Source: Amycolatopsis sp. DSM 110486 (GTDB lineage: Bacteria > Actinomycetota > Actinomycetes > Mycobacteriales > Pseudonocardiaceae). From it: a stretch of 64,000 bases of DNA. Position 1 is the first letter of the stretch. The number at the start of each line of letters is the position of its first letter. A model generated the notes under the pieces. It ran no database searches, was not told the DNA's origin, and saw nothing but the letters and a program-made list of their open reading frames with translations. Of this stretch, positions 34,793 through 43,493 are shown one piece after another. The DNA lies in the NCBI RefSeq assembly GCF_019468465.1, contig NZ_CP080519.1:4479001-4543000 (forward strand), written 5' to 3'. The position numbers and the translations under genes are program-made.

Positions 34793-34821
34793 GGCGGCGG
34801 CGCCCGAAGTGCGCCGCCGCC
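34793..34821 (+). terminator. Hairpin between rpsD and rpoA, possible attenuator
   Basis: GGCGGCGGCGC at 34793-34803 pairs perfectly with GCGCCGCCGCC at 34811-34821 around the loop CCGAAGT. No U tract follows. It could lower readthrough from the ribosomal genes into rpoA or merely protect the mRNA. Confidence 0.45.
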
Positions 34822-34876
34822 GCGCCATCCCTTCGACGTCATATGGCGGGCGTCGTCTGGAAAGGAATTAGGAAAA

Positions 34877-35950
34877 ATGCTGATTTCCCAGCGGCCGGCT
34901 CTCGGCGAAGAGACGGTCAACGAGACCCGCTCCCGGTTCACCATCGAACCGCTGGAGCCCGGCTTCGGCTACACGCTCGGCAACTCGCTGCGGCGCACGC
35001 TGCTGTCGTCCATTCCGGGCGCGGCCGTGACGAGCATCCGCATCGACGGCGTGCTGCACGAATTCACCACCGTTCCCGGGGTGAAGGAAGACGTCACCGA
35101 CATCATCCTGAACCTCAAGGAGCTCGTGGTGTCCTCGGAAGAGGACGAGCCGGTCACCATGTACCTGCGCAAGCAGGGCCCCGGTGAGGTCACGGCTGCC
35201 GACATCGTGCCCCCGGCCGGCGTCACCGTGCACAACCCGGACCTTCACATCGCGGCGCTGAACGGCAAGGGCAAGCTCGAGATCGAGCTCGTCGTCGAGC
35301 GCGGCCGCGGTTACGTTCCGGCCCTGCAGAACAAGCAGGCCGGCGCCGAGATCGGCCGTATCCCGGTCGACTCGATCTACTCGCCGGTGCTGAAGGTGAC
35401 GTACAAGGTCGAGGCCACTCGTGTCGAGCAGCGCACCGACTTCGACAAGCTGATCCTGGACGTCGAGACCAAGCCGTCGATCACGCCGCGCGACGCGGTC
35501 GCGTCGGCGGGCAAGACGCTGGTGGAGCTGTTCGGTCTCGCTCGCGAGCTGAACGTCGACGCCGAAGGCATCGAGATCGGCCCGTCGCCGCAGGAAGCGG
35601 ACACCATCGCCGCCTACGCGATGCCGATCGAGGACCTGGACCTCACCGTCCGGTCGTACAACTGCCTCAAGCGCGAAGGCATCCACACGGTGGGCGAGCT
35701 CGTCTCGCGCAGCGAGGCGGACCTGCTCGACATCCGCAACTTCGGTGCGAAGTCGATCGACGAGGTCAAGCTGAAGCTGGTCGGTCTCGGCCTGGCGCTC
35801 AAGGACAGCCCGCCCGGGTTCGACCCGACCGCGGCTGCCGCCAGCTACGACGGTGAGGGCTGGTCGGGAAGCGTCGCCGGCATCGGCGGCGGGATTTCGG
35901 ACGAGGGCCACGACGATGGCCAGGACTACGCAGAGACGGAGCAGCTGTAA
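34877..35950 (+). CDS. rpoA: DNA-directed RNA polymerase subunit alpha
   Basis: Alpha subunit, 357 residues. The N-terminal domain (about 1-230, with [20 protein letters not shown] and [13 protein letters not shown]) dimerises and holds beta and beta'. The C-terminal domain (about 250-320, [21 protein letters not shown]) binds activators and UP elements. ATG 34877 is chosen; upstream frame inside rpsD is a shadow. The last 40 residues are an acidic Gly/Asp-rich tail. Confidence 0.98.
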   Translation: MLISQRPALGEETVNETRSRFTIEPLEPGFGYTLGNSLRRTLLSSIPGAAVTSIRIDGVLHEFTTVPGVKEDVTDIILNLKELVVSSEEDEPVTMYLRKQGPGEVTAADIVPPAGVTVHNPDLHIAALNGKGKLEIELVVERGRGYVPALQNKQAGAEIGRIPVDSIYSPVLKVTYKVEATRVEQRTDFDKLILDVETKPSITPRDAVASAGKTLVELFGLARELNVDAEGIEIGPSPQEADTIAAYAMPIEDLDLTVRSYNCLKREGIHTVGELVSRSEADLLDIRNFGAKSIDEVKLKLVGLGLALKDSPPGFDPTAAAASYDGEGWSGSVAGIGGGISDEGHDDGQDYAETEQL

Positions 35951-35993
35951 GGCCGCGTAGGCCTGGAGCTGTGCAGCTGAACTAGGAGAACCA

Positions 35994-36563
35994 ATGCCCA
36001 CCCCTACCAAGGGAGCCCGGCTCGGCGGCTCGTCCGCGCACGAGCGGCTGATCCTGGCCAACCTGGCCTCGCAGCTGTTCGAGCACGGCAAGATCACCAC
36101 GACCGAGGCGAAGGCCCGCCGGGTGCGCCCGCTGGCCGAGAAGCTGATCACCAAGGCGAAGCGGGGCGACCTGCACAACCGTCGCCAGGTGCAGAAGGTC
36201 GTGCGTGACAAGGACGTCGTGCACAAGCTCTTCGCCGAGATCGGTCCGCACTTCGCGGAGCGCGCCGGCGGTTACACCCGCATCACCAAGACGATGCCGC
36301 GCAAGGGCGACAACGCCGCCATGGCCGTCATCGAACTGGTCGCGGAGAAGACCGTGACGTCGGAAGCCGAGCGGGCTCGCAACACGAAGTTCGCGAAGGA
36401 CGAGAAGCCGGCCGAGGCTGCCGTGGTCGAAGAGACCACGTCGGAAGAAGCCGTCGCCGAGGCTCCGGCCGAGGAGACCACCGAGGCCGCGGCTTCGGAA
36501 GAGGCTTCGGCCGAGTCGGACTCGGACGAGGCCGCTGACGACGCGGACGCCAAGAAGGACTGA
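35994..36563 (+). CDS. rplQ: 50S ribosomal protein L17, with acidic C-terminal tail
   Basis: L17, 189 residues. The first 120 residues are the conserved core ([27 protein letters not shown]-like [17 protein letters not shown]). The last 65 are an Ala/Glu-rich acidic tail ([20 protein letters not shown]) that E. coli L17 lacks and that is typical of actinobacteria. AGGAGAA precedes ATG 35994. The operon ends at the hairpin at 36591. Confidence 0.97.
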   Translation: MPTPTKGARLGGSSAHERLILANLASQLFEHGKITTTEAKARRVRPLAEKLITKAKRGDLHNRRQVQKVVRDKDVVHKLFAEIGPHFAERAGGYTRITKTMPRKGDNAAMAVIELVAEKTVTSEAERARNTKFAKDEKPAEAAVVEETTSEEAVAEAPAEETTEAAASEEASAESDSDEAADDADAKKD

Positions 36564-36590
36564 AGTCCTGACGGCACAGTCGACACCGGA

Positions 36591-36625
36591 CGAGCCCGCC
36601 ACTCCCTCCGGGGAGGGCGGGCTCG
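36591..36625 (+). terminator. Terminator of the rpoA-rplQ operon
   Basis: CGAGCCCGCC at 36591-36600 pairs with GGCGGGCTCG at 36616-36625. An inner CTCCC/GGGAG stem and a TCCG loop complete it. TTCGTCTG follows. It lies 28 nt after the rplQ stop and overlaps the likely N-terminal codons of truA. Confidence 0.8.
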
Positions 36626-36636
36626 TTCGTCTGCGC

Positions 36637-37473
36637 TTGGACGTGTCCTACGACGGCACGGACTTTTCCGGCTGGGCCCGCCAGCCCGGCCGGCGCACCG
36701 TGCAGGCCGAGTTGGAAGCGGCCCTGCAGCGCCAGCCTCCGGGCGCGTCCGTGCCCAAGTCCGTGGTCGTCGCGGGCCGCACGGACGCCGGGGTGCACGC
36801 GACGGGTCAGGTCGTGCACGTGGACGTCGTCCCGCTGGAGCCCGGTGCTCCCGGCCGCGTGCCGGTTGACGCGCACGGCATCCCGGACCTCACGCGCATG
36901 ACGGGCCGCTGGAACAAGCTGATGCCCGCAGACGTGCGCGTGCTCCGCGCCCGCGTCGCCCCTGCGGGCTTCGACGCCCGCTTCTCGGCCATCCGCCGCC
37001 ACTACCGCTATCGCGTCTCAGACGCGCCGTGGGGCGTCGATCCGCTGCGTCGCAACGATACCCTCGCCTGGGGCCGTCCACTGTCGACGGACGCGATGAA
37101 CGAGGCCGCCGCGGACCTGCTCGGCCTGCAGGACTTCGCCGCCTACTGCAAGCAGCGCGAGGGCGGCACCACGATCCGTGAGCTGCAGCAGCTGGAGTGG
37201 ACCCGGCTCGACGAGCACCTGCTGGAAGTCCGCGTCTCCGCCGACGCCTTCTGTCACTCGATGGTCCGCAGCCTCGTCGGTGTGCTGCTGATGGTCGGCG
37301 ACGGCCGCCGCGCCCGCTCCTGGCCCGCCGAGGTCCTCTCCAGCGGCAAGCGGGACAGCGCCGTCGCGCCGGCCCACGGCCTCACGCTCACCGCCGTGGA
37401 CTACCCGCCGGACGCAGAACTCGCCGCGCGCGCCGAGCAGACGCGCAACGTCCGCTCCGCCGACGACCTGTAG
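36637..37473 (+). CDS. truA: tRNA pseudouridine(38-40) synthase TruA
   Basis: Makes pseudouridine at positions 38-40 of tRNA anticodon stems. The active-site motif AGRTDAGVHATGQVVH has the catalytic Asp at residue 50 from the start given. From TTG 36637 the protein is 278 residues, but the first beta-strand of the family (RLRLDVSYDGTDFSG) begins before it. The frame is open upstream with TAQSTPDEPATPSGEGGLVRLRL, yet contains no ATG, GTG or TTG. CTG 36568, 7 nt after AAGGAC, is the most natural place for a start. So either a CTG start is used or TruA is slightly shortened. The upstream codons run through the rplQ terminator hairpin. Confidence 0.85.
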   Translation: MDVSYDGTDFSGWARQPGRRTVQAELEAALQRQPPGASVPKSVVVAGRTDAGVHATGQVVHVDVVPLEPGAPGRVPVDAHGIPDLTRMTGRWNKLMPADVRVLRARVAPAGFDARFSAIRRHYRYRVSDAPWGVDPLRRNDTLAWGRPLSTDAMNEAAADLLGLQDFAAYCKQREGGTTIRELQQLEWTRLDEHLLEVRVSADAFCHSMVRSLVGVLLMVGDGRRARSWPAEVLSSGKRDSAVAPAHGLTLTAVDYPPDAELAARAEQTRNVRSADDL

Positions 37474-37484
37474 CTTCTCTCCGC

Positions 37485-38114
37485 ATGGGGGAGCACCAGG
37501 ACGAGACCAGGGCGGCCTACGACGGCGTCGTCGAGCTGTACGCGTCGCTCTTCGCCGACCGGCAGCTGGAGACGATGCCGTTCACGCGGACCATGGTCCG
37601 CACCTTCGCCGAGCTGGTCGCCGCGACGGGCAACTCGCGCGTGGCCGACATCGGCTGCGGTCCTGGGCACATCACCGCGTTTCTGGCCGACCAGGGGCTG
37701 GCCGCCCGGGGCCTCGACCTGTCTCCTGGCATGGTCGAGCACGCCCGGAAGTCGTTCCCGGTGCTGCGCTTCGACGAGGCCCGGACGGAAGCCCTGCCGC
37801 TCGAGGACGGCTCCCTCGGCGGCGTGGTGGCCCACTACTCGCTGATCCACACCCCGCCGGCGGAAGTGCCCGCGCTGCTCGCCGAGCTGACGCGCGTCCT
37901 GGCCCCGGGCGGTCTGTCGCTGGTCTCGTTCTTCGCGACCGACGCACCGGAGCCGGTCCGCTTCGACCACAAGGTCGCACCCGCCTACAGCTGGCCGGTC
38001 GACCGCTTCGCCGAGCTGCTCGCAGACGCCGGCCTCGCCGAGTCCGCCCGCCTCGTCCACGACCCGCGGTCCGAGCGGGGTTTCCTCGACGCGCACCTGC
38101 TGGCCCGCCGCTAG
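37485..38114 (+). CDS. Class I SAM-dependent methyltransferase
   Basis: A 209-residue Rossmann-fold methyltransferase of the UbiE/Methyltransf_11 type. SAM-binding motif I is VADIGCGPGHITAFLA (about residues 50-65). GLDLSPGMVEHAR is motif II and PLEDGSLGGVVAHYSLIH the region before motif III. The substrate is unknown. ATG 37485 lies 11 nt after truA, so it may share its transcript. Confidence 0.85.
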   Translation: MGEHQDETRAAYDGVVELYASLFADRQLETMPFTRTMVRTFAELVAATGNSRVADIGCGPGHITAFLADQGLAARGLDLSPGMVEHARKSFPVLRFDEARTEALPLEDGSLGGVVAHYSLIHTPPAEVPALLAELTRVLAPGGLSLVSFFATDAPEPVRFDHKVAPAYSWPVDRFAELLADAGLAESARLVHDPRSERGFLDAHLLARR

Positions 38115-38226
38115 CGGACCCGTGGCGGCGTACGGGCATCAAGGGGCGGCCTATCGGTGGTGCGCCACGCCCTGGGGGTGATGACCTGGGGTGGTCCTCC
38201 CTCGCGAGCCAAGAAGGAGATTTGCC

Positions 38227-38901
38227 ATGGCGACGTTCGTCCTCGTGCCCGGTGCGTGGCACGGTTCCTGGACGTTCGAGTCGGTCACCCCGCTGCTGGA
38301 GCGTGCCGGTCACACCGTCCACGCGCTGACCCTGACGGGATTGCGGCCCGACGATGACGACACGACGGTCGCGAGCGCCAACCTCGACACCCACGCCGAC
38401 GACGTCGTGAGCCTCCTGGATCGCGCCCGGATCACCGACGCGACCCTGGTCGGGCACAGCTACGGCGGGATGGTGATCTCCGCCGCTGCCGACCGCGCGG
38501 GTGGCCGGGTCTCGCGTCTGGTTCACCTCGACGCCTACGTTCCGCGTGACGGCGAGTCGTGCTGGTCGTTGACCACCGAGGCCTACCGGCAGTCCTTCGT
38601 GGCCGGTGCGGCCGACACGGGCCACACCGTCCGCCCGCCCTTCCGCGCCCCGCACGGCGGCGATCCCCGCCGCCGGCCCCACCCGCTGGCCTCCCTCGTG
38701 CAAACGATCCGGCTCACCGGCGTCGTCGATCGCGTGCCCCGGCGCGACTTCGTCTACTGCTCCGGCTGGGAAGACGGCACCCCCTTCGCCGGACTCCGCG
38801 CCCGGCTCCAAGCCGATCCGGGCTGGCGCGTCCGTGACCTCCCGACCGCCCACAACGCGATGCGGGAGGCCCCGGGTGTCGTCGCCGAACTGCTGATCTG
38901 A
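38227..38901 (+). CDS. Alpha/beta-fold hydrolase
   Basis: A 224-residue esterase-like alpha/beta hydrolase. The nucleophile elbow GHSYGGM puts the catalytic Ser at residue 78. The oxyanion-hole loop is LVPGAWHGSW. The final His is probably the one in PTAHNAMREAP, and an acid in the central region. ATG 38227 follows AAGGAGA; an in-frame upstream codon at 38191 is before that site. A terminator follows directly. Confidence 0.85.
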   Translation: MATFVLVPGAWHGSWTFESVTPLLERAGHTVHALTLTGLRPDDDDTTVASANLDTHADDVVSLLDRARITDATLVGHSYGGMVISAAADRAGGRVSRLVHLDAYVPRDGESCWSLTTEAYRQSFVAGAADTGHTVRPPFRAPHGGDPRRRPHPLASLVQTIRLTGVVDRVPRRDFVYCSGWEDGTPFAGLRARLQADPGWRVRDLPTAHNAMREAPGVVAELLI

Positions 38902-38908
38902 ACACAGC

Positions 38909-38941
38909 GAAGGCCTCCTCGAACGTGTCGAGGAGGCCTTC
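38909..38941. terminator. Bidirectional terminator
   Basis: GAAGGCCTCCTCGA and TCGAGGAGGCCTTC form a perfect 14-bp stem with loop ACGTG. It lies between the hydrolase and the converging eccE operon and can serve both strands. Confidence 0.8.
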
Positions 38942-38959
38942 ACCACAAGCGAAACCGGC

Positions 38960-39679
38960 TCAGTCGCCCCGGCGCACCGGGCCGAGCAGCTGCTGTTCCT
39001 TCTGCGTCGTCACCAGGCGCAGCGGACGCCACAGGTTGCGGCCCAGCGCCACGACCTGGTCGTCCTTCAGCGTGGTCAGCTGGCGCATCATCTGCGGCGG
39101 CAGGCGCCAGATGCGGGCCGCCAGCTCGGCCTGGCCGGCGGGCAGGCGCTGCATCAGCACGAGGTCCGCAGCATTGGCCGTCGCGCCGGCCTGCGGGTGC
39201 AGGTACGGCAGGACGTAGACGGTCGTCTGCCACGGCGAACGCGGCGGGAAGAGGTCCTGCGGGGTCGGGCCGCCGTCGGTGACCACGAGCAGCGGCGCGT
39301 CCTCCGACGGGCGCGGCAGCTCGACCGGCGACAGGCGCCGGATCTGCACCAGGGGCGAGGGCCGGCCGTCGCGGTTGCCGGCGGCCTGGGAGAGCACCTG
39401 CCAGGCCGCGGGACGCCCGGTGGCCACAACCACCCACGCACCGACCGCCATCGCGCGCAGCGCCACCTGACGGGCCAGGTACAGCCCGCCCACGAGCACG
39501 ATGCGCGTCGGCGTGGAGCGCAGGGCGGAGATGGTGAGCGGTTCGCCCTTCAGGCCCGAGCCTAGGACGATGCCGCCGCGGTCGCCCGAGGGGCTGATCG
39601 CGTCGAGCATCGCGGGGTCGACGGTGAACTCCGGGGCCACGCCAGGGTTCTGCCCGGCGTCGCGAAGGCGGGTGCTCAT
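38960..39679 (-). CDS. EccE-linked protein of unknown function, P-loop-like
   Basis: A 239-residue protein co-translated with eccE (ATGA overlap at 39676-39679), hence probably part of the type VII apparatus. The region RIVLVGGLYLARQVALRAMAV around residues 59-79 looks like the beta-strand, loop and helix of an FtsK/EccC P-loop, but it lacks the GKS/T. APLLVVTDGGPTP further on resembles a Walker B strand. There is no signal peptide or clear membrane helix. The C-terminus is basic. A catalytically dead NTPase-like partner is a hypothesis; no family was recognised. Confidence 0.75.
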   Translation of the reverse strand: MSTRLRDAGQNPGVAPEFTVDPAMLDAISPSGDRGGIVLGSGLKGEPLTISALRSTPTRIVLVGGLYLARQVALRAMAVGAWVVVATGRPAAWQVLSQAAGNRDGRPSPLVQIRRLSPVELPRPSEDAPLLVVTDGGPTPQDLFPPRSPWQTTVYVLPYLHPQAGATANAADLVLMQRLPAGQAELAARIWRLPPQMMRQLTTLKDDQVVALGRNLWRPLRLVTTQKEQQLLGPVRRGD

Positions 39680-41310
39680 GCCGTACCTCCGATCGGCAGG
39701 GTCGCGGCGAACGCGGAGATCTGCAGGCCCCGCAACGGCGTCAGGTCGACGTCGAGCCGCTCCGAAATGGACTTGAGCCGCTGGTCGGCGGCCTCGAGCT
39801 CACGCGGGTTGCGGGCGCTCACGCGCACCACGCCGCGCAGGCCGATACGGCCCTCGTCCGCGGCAGGGGAAATCGACATGGCGACCGTGGCCGACAGCGC
39901 GCGCACACTCGTGAGCGCGTCGAGGCTGCCGGTGATCTTGCCCTTCGGCCAGCTCGTGATCGCGTAGCTGGAGTGCCCGATGCCGGCCGCCGTGACGCCC
40001 GTCCAGCTCTCCTGCAGCGTGACCTTCGTCGACGAACCCGCCACGGCCGTGAGCTCCGCGGCGGAGATGCTGGCACGCAGCAGCTCGTCCGGGTCCAGGG
40101 GCCGCGTCGGCACGCCCTGCGACTCCAGCGCGTTGCGCACGCGCGACAGCGCACCGATCAGCGCGCGGTGGGCGCCGACAACGCCGCCACCGCGTTCCCG
40201 GATCGCCTCCGCGCAGCGGCGCGGGTCGAGGCGGATCGCGATCCACGTGGTGCGCCGGGCCGCCGCGGGCAGCGGGCCGAGCACCTCCATGTACGAACTG
40301 AGCGCCGGCGAGTCCGACGGCAGCGCCGCGGAACCCGGGTAGCTGTGCCAGATCATCTGGATCGAGTCGAGCACCACACCGCGGTCCTCGAGGCACGGCG
40401 CCAGCGCCGACAGCGGCAGGCTCGGCGCACCGCCGGCCTGGGTGATCAGCGCGGGCGTCGGCTCCACGAGGAGCACCGCCGTCCACGTGCCGTCGTTCCA
40501 GGCGAGGCCGACCTGCTGGCGCTCGTGGTCGACGCCGTGCGCCACCACGAGGTCCGGCACGGCCAGGCGCAGCAGGTTCACGCGCGCGTCGTCCGGGCCC
40601 GTCACCGTGGTGTTCTCCGCGGCCAGCTCTTCGAGGCTGCTGGGCGGCGGCGGGGTCGCGACGCGGTCGTGCGAACGGAAGCGGTAGCGCAGCGTGAGAC
40701 CGAGCCACTGGGTGAACCAGCGCCCGCCCCAGCGCAGGAACGCGAAGATGAGGAAAACGGCGGCGACGCCGATGGCGATGAACTTCAGCTGCTCCATGTT
40801 GATCGCGAGCAGCACGAGTCCGATCGCGACACCCACCTCGAGGAGCACGAGGTTCGCCACAGGCAGCGGGCCTAGGTTGATGCCGCCGGACCGCTGACGC
40901 GAAGGCGGGGCCATGCGGGTCGCGGTCGCAGTGCCACCACCCTGCGGCGAGCCACCGGAACCGGGGCCGTCAGGACCGGGTCCGCCGGAACCGCCGCCAG
41001 GCCCGCCAGGTCCCCCCGGACCTCCAGGGCCACCGGGTCCGCCAGGTCCTCCTGGACCACCCGGGCCGCCGCCGCGGGGGCCGGGCCCGCCGGGTCCTCC
41101 GGGACCACCGGGACCACCGGGACCACCGGGACCGCCCGGGCCACCGGGTCCACGCGGGACTCCGCCGGGGCCGCCAGGACCGCCCGGCACGCCACCGGGT
41201 CCGCCCGGTCCGCCTGCTCTGCCCGGCCGCTGCGGCGGGCCCGGAGGACGTCCTCCGGGTGGCGGTGGCCCGGGGGGCCCTGGCGGACGTGGAGGCGTGG
41301 TGACGGACAT
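39676..41310 (-). CDS. eccE: Type VII secretion protein EccE with collagen-like N-terminus
   Basis: A 544-residue membrane component at the rim of the type VII channel. Residues 1 to about 130 are a proline/glycine low-complexity region made of GPP, GGP and PGG triplets. Two membrane helices follow (VANLVLLEVGVAIGLVLLAI and FIAIGVAAVFLIFAFL, about residues 150-200), then a soluble EccE domain to the end. Canonical EccE proteins lack such a long Gly/Pro head. The start ATG 41310 is preceded by GAGGGGAAGAG. M. tuberculosis ESX-4 lacks eccE, while other actinobacteria keep it. Divergent from eccB. Confidence 0.85.
   Translation of the reverse strand: MSVTTPPRPPGPPGPPPPGGRPPGPPQRPGRAGGPGGPGGVPGGPGGPGGVPRGPGGPGGPGGPGGPGGPGGPGGPGPRGGGPGGPGGPGGPGGPGGPGGPGGPGGGSGGPGPDGPGSGGSPQGGGTATATRMAPPSRQRSGGINLGPLPVANLVLLEVGVAIGLVLLAINMEQLKFIAIGVAAVFLIFAFLRWGGRWFTQWLGLTLRYRFRSHDRVATPPPPSSLEELAAENTTVTGPDDARVNLLRLAVPDLVVAHGVDHERQQVGLAWNDGTWTAVLLVEPTPALITQAGGAPSLPLSALAPCLEDRGVVLDSIQMIWHSYPGSAALPSDSPALSSYMEVLGPLPAAARRTTWIAIRLDPRRCAEAIRERGGGVVGAHRALIGALSRVRNALESQGVPTRPLDPDELLRASISAAELTAVAGSSTKVTLQESWTGVTAAGIGHSSYAITSWPKGKITGSLDALTSVRALSATVAMSISPAADEGRIGLRGVVRVSARNPRELEAADQRLKSISERLDVDLTPLRGLQISAFAATLPIGGTA
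40975..41275. repeat. Gly/Pro-encoding imperfect 9-bp repeats inside eccE
   Basis: GGGACCACC and variants recur, with three identical copies at 41101-41127. They encode the collagen-like head of EccE. Such arrays change length easily by slippage, in multiples of three bases that would keep the frame. Confidence 0.75.
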
Positions 41311-41466
41311 CCGCGCGTTCTCTTCCCCTCGTGAGTGCTACGTTCCCGGAAAGCCGGTCCCGAGGTGTCCGACCCTAGCTTGAGTTGGTAGAAACCCCAC
41401 ACCAGACGGTCCCCGTACGGCTATCCTGCGGAACCGTACCGCGACGGGGAGGACTGTAGGTCGAGA

Positions 41467-43110
41467 ATGCCATCAACACCCACGACTAAGAGTCAGGTTC
41501 AGGCCTACAAGTTCGTCATGCGCCGGATGCAGTCGGCGCTCGTCCGCCGCGACGCGGTGATGCTCCACGACCCGATGCGCACGCACTCGCGGGCGACCGT
41601 CGTCGGGGTGATCCTCGGTGTGCTCGGCGCGGTCGTTTTCGTGTTGATCGCCCTGCTCAGCCCGGCTCCCGCCGTGCCGGCGTCGGGCGGCATCGTGATC
41701 GGTGAGCAGTCCGGCACCGTCTACGTGGTCACGGGCAATCCGCAAAAGCTGATTCCGACGTTCAACCTCGCTTCCGCGCGCCTGATCTTGCTCGCGCAGT
41801 CGCAGCAGCAGACGCAAGGCGCACAAGGCGGAGCGCAGCCCGCGTCGAATGCCGCGCCGGCCGCGGCGGTGAATCCGACCGTCGTCTCCGATGAACAGCT
41901 CAAGAATATTCCGCGCGAGAAGCTGACCGGCATTCCCGATGGGCCACAACTTCTGCCCGGTGAGACCCAGCGCATTTCCCCCAACTGGGCGGTCTGTGAC
42001 CAAGTGGCGCTCGACACGCGGCTGCCGCAACCCGACAGCGTGAACCGCACCGACACCACCGTGATCGGCGGCGTCGCGAACGTCGGCACCGAACTCGCGA
42101 AGGGCCAGGCGCTGCTCGCCCGCGCGGACGACGGCAAGACCTACCTGATCTACCGCCTGCAGGCCACGCAGGCGCGGCCCGACGCCAACACCGTGCGTGC
42201 CGAGGTCGACCTCGGCGACAACGACCCGGTGCGCGCGGCGCTACAGCTGCCGGCCAAGGCGCGCAAGGCTTCCCAGGCGTTCCTCAACGCGATCCCCGAC
42301 GTCGGCAAGCTGGTGCCGCCGGTCGTCGATGGCGCCGGTGAAGCGCCGCAGCAGGACTTCGACGGCCTCACCGTCGGCGACGTGTTCTCCACGACCCCGT
42401 CGGGCGCGCAGCCGGACTTCTGGCTGATCACCCGCAACGGCATCCAGAAGGTGTCGTCCGCGGTCGCCGACATCGTCCGCACGGCGAAGAACGGCGGCGG
42501 GACCAAGATCACCGACCTCGGCCTGGAGAAGATCAACAACGTCCCACGGCTGCAGCCCACCGACGGCGGGTTCGTGAAGGTCGACAACTACCCCGAGCAG
42601 ACCCCGACCGTGCTCGACGCCACGCAGGGCTCGCCGGTGGCGTGCCTCGGCTGGTCGCTCGACGCCAACAAGAAGACGGCCCACACCTCGGTGTACGTGA
42701 GCAAGGGCCTGCCGGCCGAGACGACGAACGCCGACGGCTCGAGCAAGGTCCAGAGCATCAGCAACACCGGGCCGAACGGCCTGCCGATCACCGGCTTCTA
42801 CATGCCGCCGGGCTTCGGCGCCGTGGTGCAGTCGGCCACCGAGTCGCCCGCGACGTTCTTCAAGGGCCCGATCCAGCTGATCAGCGACCGCGGCCTCCGG
42901 TACGGCGTGCCGGACCAGGCGACGGCCGCCGCGCTCGGCCTGACCGAAGCGCAGCCCGCGCCGGAGTCGATCATCGGTCTGCTGCCCACGGGTTCGTCGC
43001 TGAACACGCAGGACGTGATGAAGCAGTTCGACTCGGTGCCGATCGACCCGAACGCGGGTTCGTTCCAGACGCCGGCCAACCAGCAAGCCGGTCAGCCGGC
43101 CGGGAACTGA
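41467..43110 (+). CDS. eccB: Type VII secretion protein EccB
   Basis: A 547-residue bitopic membrane protein that forms the periplasmic/cell-wall side of the ESX complex. The cytoplasmic N-terminus has the family hallmark TKSQVQAYKFVMRRMQSALVR; one membrane helix lies at about residues 45-66 (VVGVILGVLGAVVFVLIAL). The rest is the extracytoplasmic repeat domain with a Cys pair (WAVCDQ, VACLGW). GGGGAGGA precedes ATG 41467. The C-terminal 20 residues are Gln/Pro-rich. Confidence 0.95.
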   Translation: MPSTPTTKSQVQAYKFVMRRMQSALVRRDAVMLHDPMRTHSRATVVGVILGVLGAVVFVLIALLSPAPAVPASGGIVIGEQSGTVYVVTGNPQKLIPTFNLASARLILLAQSQQQTQGAQGGAQPASNAAPAAAVNPTVVSDEQLKNIPREKLTGIPDGPQLLPGETQRISPNWAVCDQVALDTRLPQPDSVNRTDTTVIGGVANVGTELAKGQALLARADDGKTYLIYRLQATQARPDANTVRAEVDLGDNDPVRAALQLPAKARKASQAFLNAIPDVGKLVPPVVDGAGEAPQQDFDGLTVGDVFSTTPSGAQPDFWLITRNGIQKVSSAVADIVRTAKNGGGTKITDLGLEKINNVPRLQPTDGGFVKVDNYPEQTPTVLDATQGSPVACLGWSLDANKKTAHTSVYVSKGLPAETTNADGSSKVQSISNTGPNGLPITGFYMPPGFGAVVQSATESPATFFKGPIQLISDRGLRYGVPDQATAAALGLTEAQPAPESIIGLLPTGSSLNTQDVMKQFDSVPIDPNAGSFQTPANQQAGQPAGN

Positions 43111-43163
43111 AGCGGGTTCGCGTCCGTCACACTCGAAGACAGTCGGGTGAGCGGAGGGATGTC

Positions 43164-43493
43164 GTGGCAGCGGGGAACAACGCGCTGAACATCGACGGCG
43201 AAATCGTCGGCGGCTACGCGGCCAAGGTCGCGGTGGCCGCCGACGAGCTGGACACGGCCGCGGCCGGCGTCGGTGCGGGAGCGATCACGGTCGAGGCATA
43301 CGGCGAGCTCGGTGGCCGGCTCGGTCTGGACCAGTCGTACGCGCGGGCGTCCGGGGCGTTGCGGCAGCAGCTGCAGGCAGGCGCGGCCGCGCTGCGTTCG
43401 GCCGCGGAAGCGCTGGACCAGCTCACCGCCGGCCACGCGCAGCGTGACGCCGACGCGGCCGAGCAGATCAAGCGCGCCGGGGGGCTGTCGTGA
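43164..43493 (+). CDS. EspC-like type VII secretion target
   Basis: A 109-residue Ala-rich helical protein of the EspC/DUF2580 kind. GTG 43164 (MAAGNNALNIDGEIVGG) follows CGGAGGGA. It resembles other excreted partners in pattern (two helices separated near GAITVEAYGELGGRLG). It overlaps the next gene by 4 nt, suggesting co-export of the pair. Confidence 0.75.
   Translation: MAAGNNALNIDGEIVGGYAAKVAVAADELDTAAAGVGAGAITVEAYGELGGRLGLDQSYARASGALRQQLQAGAAALRSAAEALDQLTAGHAQRDADAAEQIKRAGGLS

Noticed and set aside
34164..36563. Zinc-binding S4 or altered L17 as signs of transfer
   Set aside because: S4 has no cysteine ligands and the L17 tail is usual in actinobacteria; base use equals that of neighbours.
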